This document shows positions 8,857 through 20,139 of a stretch of 22,777 nt of DNA, one piece after another. Where the stretch lies: contig NWUY0300020994.1 in the NCBI GenBank assembly GCA_004151065.3, forward strand, positions 45,524 to 68,300, given 5' to 3'. The DNA comes from Larix sibirica. Taxonomy: Eukaryota; Streptophyta; Pinopsida; Pinales; Pinaceae. How positions within the stretch are numbered: the stretch's first letter is position 1; the number at the start of each line of letters is the position of its first letter. Both the position numbers and the translations under genes were made by a program. Below the pieces are notes generated by a model. It was given only the letters and a program-made list of their open reading frames with translations, made no database searches and was not told where the DNA came from.

Positions 8857-9193
8857 TGTTGAAGGAGCCTAGTCAGACAAACAACTAGGTCCTCTCGACC
8901 GACTAAGAGATTAGTTGGTTCAAGTCAATTGAATCGGTTGGGTGAACAAACCAAACAGTTAGAAGGTTGTAACAGAATAACTACCTATGTGCAGTATATA
9001 TTAGGCTAGTGAGCTAGAAGATGAAATGATACTTCTTGTGTCTGATGGTCCTTTAATATAAGACAACCTGTTACTTCTACCACCGTTACTTGTGTTCTTT
9101 CTCCTATATTTATGCATTTATGCATTTATGAATCTTATTACTTGTTATGTATTGCTTTGCTATTGGTAACCTCGTGTAATCCCTTGGATTACA
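8857..9193 (+). repeat. 3' LTR of the plus-strand gypsy element
   Basis: The LTR starts with TGTTGAAGGAGCC directly after the polypurine tract. The right end is placed at the CA of 9192-9193; CA at 9201-9202 is an alternative. A TATA-like gtatatatta lies at 8994-9003. A 19-base near-palindrome (tgtaatcc-ctt-ggattaca) closes the proposed end. The partner LTR is outside the window, so the length (about 337 bp) cannot be verified by comparison. Confidence 0.68.
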
Positions 9194-9914
9194 AAAATCA
9201 CAAATTGCACATAGAAATCTAGCTTTAAATAGTTACATAGTTAAATTGCAACCTATGTGACTCTAGTTGTGGAAATTACACAATAAATTTCATTTCAATA
9301 GTATTTTGAGTGAATATTAAATTACCAAGGCACTGACAATAAAATGTGAATTCCCTTCTCATTTAAGTTTGCATACTATTAGCCCAAGGAATTAAATCAA
9401 TTGATTGTTGTCAATATTGTTGGGTAGTTGTCTAGTTCCTTGCCAGTAGGTGCCCCATTTGAATCCACTTAGTAAGGCCCACTACCTTATGGTGACATGT
9501 TTACTACATATGCCTTCCATAAACATGGGGAAGCACAGTGTGGGTTTTTGTGTGAGATTTTCCTTGGAAAAATGAAATTTTCAAATTGTGTTATTTTAAT
9601 GGCTAAAGGATATTCCAAGCTGGTCACTTTATTTAGAACCTAGAGAAACCATTAAAACCATAGAATTATTTGTAGTTTGAGAATATTTTGAAAGGATTAT
9701 CTACTTCCATCACTTTCAAGAGTTGGCATAAACTTAAAATATCTAAAATAAGGAATCTCATGGAGAAAGGAAGCATTGGATTTAATTTAAATGACAATAA
9801 AATTTAAGGATACTTAGCAAGAAAAGTTGCATTTAGTCAAGTGACCATTGGGCTCTTACCCCATTTTAAAAAATAAAAAATATTCAACATTTAAATTTAC
9901 ACCTTGACATTTTG

Positions 9915-9976
9915 ACAAATAAGGGTTTCCACTAACAACTCTATTACAAATAAGGGTTTCCATTAACAACTCTATT
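9915..9976. repeat. 31-bp tandem repeat, two copies
   Basis: Copies at 9915-9945 and 9946-9976 (beginning acaaataagggtttcc) differ at one base (C versus T). This is a recent local duplication in non-coding DNA. Confidence 0.93.
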
Positions 9977-10629
9977 GAATAAAAAATCTCCTTAAAATCC
10001 AATTTTTAACTACACAACATCAGATGCTTTGAATAAGGCTTAACCAATAGGAAAATGAACACAAACATTTATTATAGTCAAAAGAAATTAATTCAAATCT
10101 CTATAAAAGGTAGCATACTTTGCTTGTTAAATAATTTTACATTACTATCAACTTCACCTCAACGACATGAAAGGAAGTCAATGAATCTAGTGCATGGAAA
10201 CAATGCACAATGTTCATTAATTAACAAGCAAACACTAGTATGAGTAACATGGTGCCTTGATTATTTATCCCCTCTTATAGCTTTGTATGAACACTTAGAG
10301 AAGTAAACTAGTTCCCATATATTTATGTGAAAAAACCAAAACATCACTTAATACCATGCTACCGAGCTGAACATGGAAAAATTATTAGGGTTTTAATAGA
10401 TCGATTAAATTGATACTAGTCATTGATACAATTTTATCGTTCATCAACAAGAACAATAATACCACATTGTTTCAATTAGACTATCAAAATGTTCATTAGA
10501 GAGGTTTCCAATGATGTAGGAACATCTCTAGGTTTTTGGTAAATCTTGTGTCAACCCAAAACAAGTTATTTTTAGTATATAAATTTTTCCTCCTTTTAAG
10601 TTTCATGATTTACAATAACAACACGAGTT

Positions 10630-10975
10630 TAGTATTTTTATTAGTGTGCTCTCTAATCTTTGAGTTTGAATTTAAAATTTGGATAAGTTTTAGAGGACAT
10701 ATTTCTATACCTATCCACCAATGGTCACAAGAAAATATGAATTTTAAGTACTGTGCATAAATCCAGTGCCAACATGCATGGATTTCCTAATTTCTATAGT
10801 AACTGGGATTTAGTATTTCGACCAATGCACCTTCAATTCTTGGATGTAGGAACTATAATTTGGATATGTTGTGGATGACATCTTCTTATGCTTACCCACC
10901 AAATTTCACCAAAAAATAGAATCTTTAAGGGGCGCATCTAATCCATACACCAAGAGTGGAAAAAAAATCAAATTT
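10630..10975. repeat. Diverged tandem pair of about 180-bp repeats
   Basis: Both units begin with ttagtattt (about 10630 and 10810). They share further landmarks in the same order and spacing: atttggata, then gacat, then a cctatccaccaa / cttacccaccaa stretch, an aaaata stretch and aatcca. Identity is modest and was judged by eye. No third copy is evident on either side. Confidence 0.45.
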
Positions 10976-11100
10976 TCTTCCACGCATTCATTTTCATTTT
11001 TCCAATTTGACTTTGATTATTCAAAGCCCAAAAATTGGGTTACATTTGGCACTTTGGGAGGTGATTAGTAACTATGTCAATGTAGTATTAGTAAGATAAA

Positions 11101-11479
11101 TGTTTGGGTTACACTAAGAAATGTAACTATTTGGGAATCAAGCAATTATTTCCTTATAGTTTAACTATTTGGAAGCTTCATGTAATTTGTGCTTTTGGCT
11201 ACGTGAATTTTACGTTCTTGTATTTGTTGTTGGTGTGTATGATGTAGAGACCTCGAGAGTTGGCTTCGTGAGTGTAATAATTTGTCTCTGTGAATGTAAT
11301 AAGGCCTGATATCATTGGCCATTGATTCTAATAAAGTTATATGGAATTAATTGTTGGAAATTTTGTTATCTATGTAATTTTCATTCTCTATTGAGCATGT
11401 ATTGAATTTCATTCTTGGTTGAGTGTGCTCTATTGTTCTTTTGTTGCATGACATTGATTGTAGGGCTCCACATGCTACA
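11101..11479 (+). repeat. Candidate 5' LTR of a third LTR element
   Basis: The right end is supported by a terminal ...gctaca (to 11479), followed five bases later by a primer-binding-site-like sequence. The left end is a guess: TGTTTGGGTTACAC at 11101 would give TG...CA ends and 379 bp, a common LTR size. An aataaa polyadenylation-like word occurs near 11329. No second copy was found by eye to the right, so the boundaries are weak. Confidence 0.42.
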
Positions 11480-11484
11480 TTAAG

Positions 11485-11498
11485 TGGTATTGGAGTGG
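11485..11498 (+). promoter_or_regulatory. Decayed primer-binding site, initiator tRNA-Met type
   Basis: TGGTATTGGAGTGG resembles the plant initiator-Met primer-binding site TGGTATCAGAGC: 9 of the first 12 bases match, and all three differences are transitions. It stands five bases after the CA of a possible LTR, the normal place. This fixes the element's orientation as plus. Confidence 0.55.
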
Positions 11499-11499
11499 G

Positions 11500-14436
11500 A
11501 TTGTGTTCCTTTGTATAGGAAAGTGTTCTTGATAGTGGTTGCATTATCCTTGTGTGAAGAAGAGATCAGTAATAAGGCTTTGCTAGTGTAAGTGGTTCTA
11601 TAATAGATAAAAGGAAAGTTGGTAAAGGGTGAGGGTTACAAATAGTTGTTGCCACAATGACAAACCATCTCTAGAAGTAGAGATGGGTGTTTGAATGAAT
11701 GTGTGATTGACTAAACCTATAATAAGGATGAAACGTAGAGAGGAGAATAATGCATTGAATGCATGATGGGGTAGACAAAAAGAAACCTTAGATAAAGAAG
11801 ACAAAATTATGAGAATGATCAAAAGAAGGAGGAGATAAAAGATATTAGTACCAATATTGAAATCATATAGAATATTAACAACAAATATATATAAGATAAG
11901 ATATTTGTTAAATACTTGATAATGGTAATGAAAAAAGGTTTAAGGTATTATTAGAAACCAAATAGAAAAGAAAGCATAAGGGAATGGATTTTGAAGATAA
12001 AAATGTTTTGACATAGATGCCTATTTAAGAAACAATAGACAAACTATTAGGATAGATGATTGAAGGAGAAAGATGAGGAAAACCCTAAAGAAGAAAATTT
12101 GGGTATTGTTGAAAAAGAAGTGAATTTTTTAAAATGTGAGAGATATTCTAAAGTGATAAGAACGTTGGAAATTAGATCAAAAGCTATTTGTTAAAGAAGG
12201 TGAGATAATGTTTTATTGAATAAGAAACTAATGTTGACTTTGTGTAAAAAATACCATGGGAAATGGTTGAATAAATTTTGAAACCTAAGTTTGCTTCAAG
12301 GACCTATAATTGCTCCAAATTTTGTGTTGTTTCTACATGTCTAGAAGAAAATATTGAAGAAGATGAGTTTGAAGGCCATGAAACTATTGTTGATATAGAG
12401 GTTGGAATTTCCAATGGGGATTGAGATGATAGACCAAGTAAAAGAAGAAAATAAAAGAGATGTTGCAAAAGGTAGACTCAAAGGTTGTGGTGTTGGCGAC
12501 AAATAACAAATTATTATCCAAGACTCTCAAAGTGACACGACCAATCATAAAAAGTTTGATGACACCAAAGAAAGGGAAGAATACCACTTACAACAATGTC
12601 AAAGAGAAGTCATGACATATATGGATTATATGCATCAAAGTGAGAATGTTAAAGATAGTTGGAATTGTGGAACAAATAATTTTGATAGTGTTGCTAAGAC
12701 TTTTGATAATAAAAAAATACATGAAGATTATAAATGTAAATTTATTAACAATGTCCAAGAACATATAGAAGTGGAAAAAGTTGAGGATATCGTGAGTGAA
12801 GGCCATGATTTGGTGTAACAACAACAAAGAGGTAAAGAAGACATTGATAAAATGTTCCATTCAAGGAGAAAAAGGTGGATGGTCAAGAATAACATGTTAT
12901 TTGAGGAGAATGAAAGGAAACTGAACTAGAAGATCCAAATTGAGTATGTTATTGAAGTAATATTAACTATGAAAAGACAATAATTAGAAAATGGGGATTG
13001 TGATTGAGAAGAGTTAAACATAACTAGTGTGTCATGATTTAATGATTGTGAATGGACTAGATAATGAGGAATTGTTTGAGGGAGTTGATTTTTAAAGGAG
13101 AAATGCAGACAACATAATTAGACTAAATGAATATGGCATTAATAAGTTCCTAGTAAGATATGATGACATCACTAAGAAACAACATAGACAAATTTAGGGG
13201 CTCCATTTGGAAATGAGACATATAGAGAGTTATTTGGTGGAAGGTATGGAGTAGAAAGAGAAAAATACGGAAAGTTATGCAAGCATGAAATACTTGAAAG
13301 TAGAGGCATTGGCATATGTGAATGTGATGCAAACATAGGATTTCATATTCAAGTGGAAGGAAAAAATATTGAAGAAGAATCAATTAATGGAACATATGAC
13401 TCCTCTGGTAGAGAAAGTCAAGGACAACAATGAAATGAGAAATGAAGAGGACTTATTGTTTCAAATAATGCATTTATTTCTATGTTTGCAAGTTCATAGA
13501 ACATCGTGTAAATTGGTACACATGGGAGCAACAAAGTCCATTAAGATCAATGGGATTAGAGAAGATGCAAGTAAAAGAAAACTTGATGTTTCTAGAGTTG
13601 AGACAAAGCAAGTGAATTAGATGAAGCCCTTCATAAATTGATTGGAGTATTGGGGAAGATAAGATCCTTAAGGATTATTGGATTTGCCTGTAGAAGTATA
13701 TTTGCAAGTTGAAGATCAGAAGATGTAAAAAAATTTCAATATTACAAAGCTTATAGAATATTGAAGTATCAAAGCACATGGAGATGTGATAAGTTCTAAA
13801 TGGACAACAAAAATAGAATGGAAGGAAAGACCCAATAATATATAGGGTTGATGATGGAAACTGATATCATGACTCATTTTGTTTACGCATTCTAATTAAT
13901 TTGAAGAAAAGAAGAGTTGATAAATAAAGATGTAATGTTTGTAGTTGAACATGTTGATATGAATCTTTTTCGAGTTTGCCACTAAAATTTATTATATGAA
14001 AATAATATTTAAATTTGTTAGAGTTATGAAACAACAAACTAGAACAAGAACATGGGTGAAGAGTATGCGAACATTTGAGGTGAATTTGGATGCGATGATG
14101 AAAATAATGCAAGAGGAAATATGGATGAATGGAGAATCCATGTTTGGACTTGGGTTTCTGTGTACATTGCAATGTCGCAACCAGAGAAAGAAGTCAAATG
14201 AAGTATTGCTTCTAGTGACAATGAATATTGGGAATGCATGGACAATGAAGTTAATTGTAAGGAGGACAATGAAGTCTAAATTTGAAGCATACATTGTCCG
14301 CATGAGTAGGGTGAATGAATGCATTATTTTAATACACTTGAAAATTCATGATATTGCAATATGTGAATATGCATAGCAATTGTTAGTGAGCATGCCAAAG
14401 GACATTGAAGAAGATGATTGTTATAAACCCATTTTT
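11500..14436 (+). pseudogene. Purine-rich, coding-like remnant of the third element, unidentified
   Basis: The plus strand is strongly purine-rich throughout, as in coding strands of retroelement polyproteins. Translated, it gives long acidic and basic helical stretches cut by stops. For example, frame 3 at 12612-13035 reads NFDSVAKTFDNKKIHED, NVQEHIEVEKVEDIVSEG and EDIDKMFHSRRKRWMVKNN, with only a few stops. Other pieces are LEENIEEDEFEGHETIVDIE near 12350 and LMEHMTPLVEKVKDNNEM near 13385. Lys, Glu, Asn and Ile dominate. I see no RT, integrase, protease or zinc-knuckle signature. It may be a non-autonomous element's gag-like or coiled-coil ORF, or a captured gene fragment. No product is claimed. 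Confidence 0.4.
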
Positions 14437-15303
14437 TCTCACTTGATATCTCATCAATACTTTCACCCCAATACATCACTTTGGTAGCTTTAAACCCCAT
14501 GTCCATCATCTCCATCATCATGTGACCTTAATTTTTTCATCTAGCGCTGAGTGTGTAAAGTCATTAACAAAATATTTTGATAATGTAGATGTTGGTCTAT
14601 TTGACCAACAAGATACCTCCACCACCGATGGCTCGAGACGACTAGGGAGGAAATGGAGCCAAGTTCAAGAGGGAGATCTACACCATCTACAGGAACCTAG
14701 AGGGTATACCACATAGGTTACCTATGACACATATAGAATAAAAATAATTTCTCGACTATTATTATGTGCAATTAATGATATGATTGATTTCATGATATAG
14801 TAAATCCATGCTTCTTTTAATTTGAATGAAACAAATACCAATCCAACACATGATTAACCAATGCATTAATTAACCCATTTAATCTTCTCAGAATATGAAT
14901 GTGTATAATTAATTCAAAACATCATTCGAGAAGTATCACCCGCAAATAATTCCATGGAATCATAGGATCATGAACATGATAAACACCACTCAACTGTGCC
15001 ATTGTCAACTACGAATCTAGGTGGAATAATAAGTGTTGAATTCCAATTGAGATGGCTTCTAATAATAGCTCAATAAGTACACTAAATTTAACGTTGTTAT
15101 TGGTTTCCCGATCACCACAAACCCTACCTAATCTCACAAGTTAACTGGCGAGAGAATAAATTACCCATACCATGGAAGCAATATTTTGAGTGTGGTGGCT
15201 ATTCCATCCATAAATCCTACATATACATGTGAATTAAGCACGAAGCATGATAAGCGAACCAAAAAACAAAGAATATAAATAAAAAGAATGTAGCTAAACT
15301 ACT
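14437..15303 (-). other. Region downstream of the minus-strand integrase; possible 3' tail or LTR, unresolved
   Basis: At about 14437 the purine-rich strand switches from plus to minus, marking a likely junction between the third element and the minus-strand element. On the minus strand a short open stretch (GFKATKVMYWGESIDEISSE, about 14500-14430) has coding character. The rest to 15303 is AT-rich and unassigned. The minus-strand element's 3' LTR is expected here, but by eye I find no similarity to the candidate 5' LTR at 21320. Confidence 0.35.
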
Positions 15304-16600
15304 TATAAACAACATGTATACAAGTATCTAGTTTTCATCTCTAAATAGGAATAATACCTCTTTAAATAGAGCCCATTTTGAGATTCACTCAAAACATTCC
15401 CTTCATAGTCCATTAACTCATAAGCTCCTTTGCTAAGGACACACCTCACAATGTAAGGACCATATCACATAGGATTAAACTTACATGTCCCCAACTTATC
15501 TTTATTCTAGTCATAAACCAAGACCAGGTCTCCTTCAACAAAGACATTGGGATGGATAGACTTATCATATTAAACCTTAAGACACTTCTTATGAGCCTGA
15601 TTTGTCATTGTTGGGTCTTTGTAATGCTCATCAAGTTATTCCACGTAAATAAGATTTTCTTCTTCAACAGTCATGTTAGGTGGGAATTTCATAACTAGTA
15701 TCAATGAGGGAATTTCACATTCAATCACTAAGACTAACACTACTCCATGAACCAATTGGAAAGGAATGAAACTAGTAGCAAACTTAACCAAGGTCTGATA
15801 GGCCAATAGAGCTAGAAAAAAAATTAGATGCCAATTGTTTTTACTCTTATTAATTGTCCTTTGAAGGATGGTTTTCTAAGTTTTATTGAAAATTCTACTT
15901 GTTCATTTTCTTGAGTATAGTAAGGATATGGGTGTTCTTGACAAAAACCCAACTTGGCTACTAAATCGGTCATCATCACATTTTGAAAATGAGCACTATG
16001 GTTAGTGACAATATCTCTAGGCACATTCAACCTAGTAATGACTCAATTGAATATGAATACCATTGTTATTTCACCCTCATTAACAAAGGTATGCATAGGT
16101 TCATCCCACTTAGTGAAATAATAATTAGCTACAACAATATACATGCGACCTTGTGCCAAAGTTGTACTACAAGTCATGATATCCAGACCCCATTTGACGA
16201 AGGGGTAAACAATAACAACATGATATGATATTAGAGCATGGTGCATGTGCATCGTTGTGTTTAGATATGCACAGATGATACTTGTTGATCACTTCGACAC
16301 TATCCTTGAAGATGGATGTCCAAAATTATTCGACACATTTTTTTTATGGTAGCTTATCAAATAAATGATCACCATGAGCTCCACCATGGAAATCATTCGA
16401 CACTTTCTTTATTTCCGGATAAGTTAGACGTCGACACAAATGATATTAACTGCGCGATGATGCAAAGTCTTGCCTATGATAAGGTATATATTCATGTGTT
16501 GATGAATATGTTAATGATTGTCATAAGAGAAGTGCAAGGGAAATATTTGGGTATGGAGATACACAAGGATGTCTCCATACCAAGGGTCACTATAGGAGAT
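15304..16600 (-). pseudogene. Integrase of minus-strand gypsy element (broken)
   Basis: From the right, the zinc region is recognisable as NDFHGGAHGDHLF and later NKYHLC, with Tyr for the first Cys. The core follows in pieces: FVKWGLDIMTC with the first catalytic Asp (about 16183-16181), then IVVANYYFTKW; VPRDIVTNHSAHFQ, where the second Asp is replaced by Asn (16003-16001); and QENEQVEFS with the Glu retained 35 residues further on. The C-terminal tail reads FVEGDLVLVYD, MWYGPYIVRCVLSKGAYELM and NGLYLKRYYS, running to a stop near 15304. The DD35E spacing and the VLSKGAYEL tail make the family call firm. Confidence 0.9.
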
Positions 16601-16639
16601 GAGTAATAAGTGTTCATCGGGTAAGGAATCATCTTCAAC

Positions 16640-17165
16640 TTGCTCTTCACCTTCTTGGGGAAACTTCAAAATAAGCTCAATAAATGTAAGCGATTTTTTT
16701 GACATAGTCGACACAAACTCAAAATCAAATTCCTGCAATATTACTATCCATTTGGACAAATTGCACTTGATTATTTGTCAAGTCAAGATACGTTGAAATG
16801 GAATATTGTATGTGTCAAACAATAAGTCGAAGGAGAAGAGAATGTGGTGTTGAGGTCTCTGAATAACATGGACCACTACCAAAGACAACTTCTCCACATG
16901 TGAGTAACATAATTCAAGTCCTCATAGGGTCTTACTTAGATAATACATTACGTGTTCTTGATGCAAATTGTATTCTTGAACAAAAACCATACCAATGGTA
17001 GATCATAACCCCCGAGATATAGAGGGAATTCCTTGTAGTACAATGGATTGAGTAATGGGGTTGACATAAGGGCCTTTTTCAAGGATTCAAATGATTGTTG
17101 AGCAGTGTCATCCCACATGAACATAACTTCTTTTTTCAAAAGGCACATGAAACCTTTTGTGATGA
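16640..17165 (-). pseudogene. RNase H region of minus-strand element (broken)
   Basis: Connection residues KGFMCLLKKEVMFMWDDTAQ and SFESLKKALMSTPLLNPLYY are followed by PLYLGGYDLPLVWFLF, where the first catalytic Asp region would lie, then YYLSKTL, YSHVEKLSLVVVHVIQR and KWIVILQEFDFEFVSTMSKK. The last is the usual end of gypsy RNase H before the linker to integrase. Several stops and frame changes occur between 16950 and 16760. The linker (EEQVEDDSLPDEHLLLISYS) is acidic. Confidence 0.82.
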
Positions 17166-17169
17166 TGAC

Positions 17170-18065
17170 ATAATTAAAAATAAATCACTGCAATAAATTT
17201 TTATATCCTGATAATCTCTAAAGATGTATGATGTTATGCATGGGGGGAAACTGAACTATAAAATCAACCTTAAAAGGATCGATCATGCTCCCATACATGA
17301 ACACTATAAATCCAAGTAACCTCCTAGTGACAACACCAAAAATGCACTTATTTGGATTTAGTCGAATCTTGTAGAAATGACATATGTCAAACACTATCCG
17401 AAGGGGAGTTGGATGATCTACTTTTATTTTAGATTGAGTATCCAAGTCGTCTCTATGGGATTCCAAAGAAAGCTTGATGTCATGGAAAGCACAAGACATA
17501 ACCTACTGGAACATAGCTCTAGTATTTTTGAGGCCAAATGTTATCTTTTGATAAGAAAAAGTACCCCAAGGATAGATAAACATAATTTTGTTTTGGTCTT
17601 CTAGGTATATTTAGATCTGATTATAGTAAAAAAATCCATCCATCAAGGGAAATATTTCACTTTTGGCACACACATTGATGATTTGGTCAACAAATGGGGT
17701 AGGGTTATTGTCCTTTGGACAAGCTTTATTCAAGTCTCAAAAATCAGTACAAACATGAATAGTACCATGTTTCTATCTATAGGAACATGATTGGATACCC
17801 ATTTGGTTAATGGGACTAAATAGATGATGTCGACTTTCAATAGCTTTTCCATCGACTCTACCTTAGTTGCTACTTCTTTTCTGGGGTTGGCTGGTTTTAA
17901 TTTTTTCCAAACATTCTTCACATTCTTATGTCTTAAACTTATTCTTAACTATTTGGGGGTCAACTCCTAGGATTTCTTCATAGGTCCTACAAAAACATTA
18001 CGAAATTCCTTGAATAAAGCAATATATATTTTAACTTCTTTTGCAAAACAATATGCTCATATCAC
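17170..18065 (-). pseudogene. Reverse transcriptase of minus-strand element (broken)
   Basis: The pre-RT segment YIALFKEFRNVFVGP is followed by WKKLKPANPRKEVATKVES and YLVPLTKWVSNHVPIDRN. Motif A reads MDGFFYYNQI with its catalytic Asp kept (17640-17638). Motif B is ITFGLKNTRAMFQ, followed by a stop. The catalytic box is HRDD at 17457-17446 in place of a Y-x-DD. Next come KVDHPTPLRIVFDICHFYKI and IRLNPNKCIFGV, then RLLGFIVFMYGSMIDPFKV. The stretch between the pre-RT part and motif A, about 17760-17660, is frameshifted. Confidence 0.88.
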
Positions 18066-18764
18066 GATGTTTTCCACTATATCGGGGGTCTTGGAGATGT
18101 AAATTGACATAGAATTCAAGATATTAGTCATATTCCCCTTTGTTTATACCTCATTATATGGAAGGAAACACTTACCAACTGAAATCTCTTGATATGATCA
18201 AACTATTTTGTACAACTTCCAACGTATTCAACTCTAGGAGGAAATACGATCTATGATGCATGTCTTCCCATGGTCTCTTCAAACTAGTCATTGTTTCGAT
18301 GATGGCCTCATTAGAGGGTAAGGTAAACTAATCCAATTCTTCCTGATGAGGACTAAGGTGAACAATGTTTCTAGTAGCTTACTTAATAGCTTGATAAGTG
18401 ATTTCAACTGTAGAAAATGGCATAGATGATCCAACATAGCCATATTCATCCATAGAACTAGACAAACAAAGAAAGATGTAAGTATCATTATCCAAATAAG
18501 AAGTTTTAAAAGGTGTCGAGCACTAGGTTTTGAAAATCATACTTGATGACAAAACACTTGGATCTATCGTAACTGACGAAATCACATGTATATCAGATGA
18601 GAGCCAATGCAAGTGATGGGTGAAGGAAGATCAATAGCTCCCATTAGGATGGAATACAATCCAATGCCGATACTTTTGTGTTCACTTCTAGAATTGTACA
18701 ATAATGGAACATTTGATCTAGTGGTGTTAGTTGGATTTGACTGGTAGTATGATAATTGATATAT
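18066..18764 (-). other. Protease-to-RT linker of minus-strand element
   Basis: This is a broken reading with no recognisable domain. A 66-codon open frame (18488-18288) is polar to hydrophobic and interrupted on both sides. It lies where gypsy polyproteins have a variable spacer before RT. Confidence 0.35.
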
Positions 18765-19130
18765 TTATCCTTGGTGGGGGAAGCAAATCAATCCAAAGAT
18801 TGATGACACCACTATGTTCATAGCATATATCCAATTGAGTCCTACAAGGAGCTTACAGCTTAACGAAGCGTTGACAACCTCAACCTCAACTAAGTCTATT
18901 TTTCCTCCAATTAAATTGGGATGAGGGTATGGTTTGACGAGGTCTAAAGATTGATCATCAAATGTAATTAACATCATGGAAGATGGAACAATATTTAAAG
19001 AACCTAGAGATATCCAACAAGATAGATATATAACACATGTCGATGCTCTTTCATCAACACTAGTTCGAAAAATGTTAGCACCACATAATGTGACCTAGAT
19101 CCAAAACGCGTCATGATGAGGGAGGCATGT
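18765..19130 (-). pseudogene. Protease region of minus-strand element (broken)
   Basis: The clearest part is LIGGKIDLVEVEVVNASLSC followed by KLLVGLNWIYAMNIVVSS and FGLICFPHQGK, matching the C-terminal half of plant retrotransposon aspartic proteases (LLGR-x-W-x-Y/H-A pattern). Upstream, SLNIVPSSMMLITFDDQ corresponds to the stretch just after the active site. The D-S/T-G triad itself is not intact: only LDIS is legible at the expected place, next to a frameshift. Confidence 0.65.
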
Positions 19131-19664
19131 TTTCTAATTATCCAATTCAAAACTGACCAAGTGTGCATTAAATTGTTCCAAACCACATATACCCGACAAT
19201 GAAGCCTTTTATTGTGTAGGAAAACTTTGAAGAACCTCTAAAGTAGACATGGCACACATTGCTTGGGCTAAATACCCAACAATACTATAATTCTGAGTAG
19301 CTCGCACATTAGATTTATGTGGAGATATTCATAATACACCTTGGGGAGGGTGAGGCATTGCATAAATAATATATTTTTCTATACGAAGAGAAGGAAATGG
19401 CTGCGATGGATATGGTTCTTTCTTCACTGAATTGAACTCAAAAGCATCATAATTGTGTGCCCTAGTCTAAACACTTATCTCTCATTCACACAAGTAGACA
19501 TTATTATTCAATGAACTTTCCATTAAAGGAGGGGCACCTTGATTACCCCTTTGCAAAAGCACGAGTGTATTTGCGACTTTGATAACTAATTACTAGGCAT
19601 ATGGAAGGAAAGGACTAATTAGAACAATGGGTTGCTAAGATGCCTCCCATTGTGCCAATAAGTG
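19131..19664 (-). other. Variable gag-to-protease spacer of minus-strand element
   Basis: There is no domain I can name. Pieces such as VIKVANTLVLLQRGNQGAP and MESSLNNNVYLCE are readable on the minus strand with stops between them. Position and composition fit the spacer between the zinc knuckle and protease. Confidence 0.35.
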
Positions 19665-19745
19665 TTGGGATTCCTCTATCTTGGGGCATTGATGAGTAAG
19701 GTGGTTATATTTGTATAGCTTGGGAGGAAATTTAGCCTTCTTGTT
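19665..19745 (-). pseudogene. Zinc-knuckle remnant of gag, minus-strand element
   Basis: The minus-strand reading KAKFPPKLYKYNHLTHQCPK retains the His and last Cys of a C-x2-C-x4-H-x4-C knuckle, but the first two Cys are gone. It is preceded by a basic and Gly/Asn-rich stretch (DNVGGGNKDNKKAKF), usual before nucleocapsid knuckles that bind the element's RNA. Confidence 0.5.
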
Positions 19746-20139
19746 ATCTTTATTTCCCCCACCAACATTGTCGATATTGTTGTTTTTTAAAATTTTCCTT
19801 TTACCTCCCAACTATTGGTTACCTTTCTTATCAAAGGAATAAACCAAAGGAAATTGAAGGACTATGTTGAGCTTGAGGTGATAACATTATTTTGAATAGG
19901 AGTTGTGATGTTATAATATAAAGGAATCTATCCCATCTGAGTCAACACATTCTATTTAGTGTGGAATTATCGATAGAACTAATCACACCATCGGTGTGTA
20001 GTCCTAGTTTTTGTTTTGTCAGGTCTATTTCAACCCATGGTGCATTAGGAAATATATCATAGAGAACCGTAGATTGGGAATACACCAAATCTTCAGGGGT
20101 GACCCCTAACAAGGCCATGTAGTTAGCTATATAGGGAAA

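Larger units (their letters stand above)
1..9193 (+). mobile_element. Ty3/gypsy LTR retrotransposon, 5'-truncated by window, decayed
   Basis: One element explains this span. On the plus strand it reads protease-like, gag-like, reverse transcriptase, RNase H and integrase, then an additional ORF, a polypurine tract and a 3' LTR. RT before RNase H before integrase is the Ty3/gypsy order; copia elements have integrase before RT. The 5' LTR, the primer-binding site and any upstream gag lie left of base 1. Reading frames change several times (near 776, 1190, 2380, 2590, 2966, 4290, 5540, 6030 and 7675) and carry many stops, so the copy is dead. The internal region is long, at least 8.8 kb, because of the additional ORF. 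The right end is set by the LTR and is uncertain by about 20 bp. Confidence 0.88.
9194..11100. other. AT-rich intergenic DNA without recognisable genes
   Basis: I see no coding region, RNA gene or element end here. Open frames are short (62-74 codons) and of low complexity. The only structure is the 31-bp tandem repeat at 9915-9976 and the diverged pair of about 180-bp repeats starting near 10630. It could be very old, unrecognisable transposon sequence. Confidence 0.6.

Noticed and set aside
13867-14324. Overlapping minus-strand open frames rich in His, Phe and Ser
   Set aside because: They are the complement of a purine-rich strand, which gives few stops and a His/Phe/Leu-rich false protein. 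No family pattern is visible.
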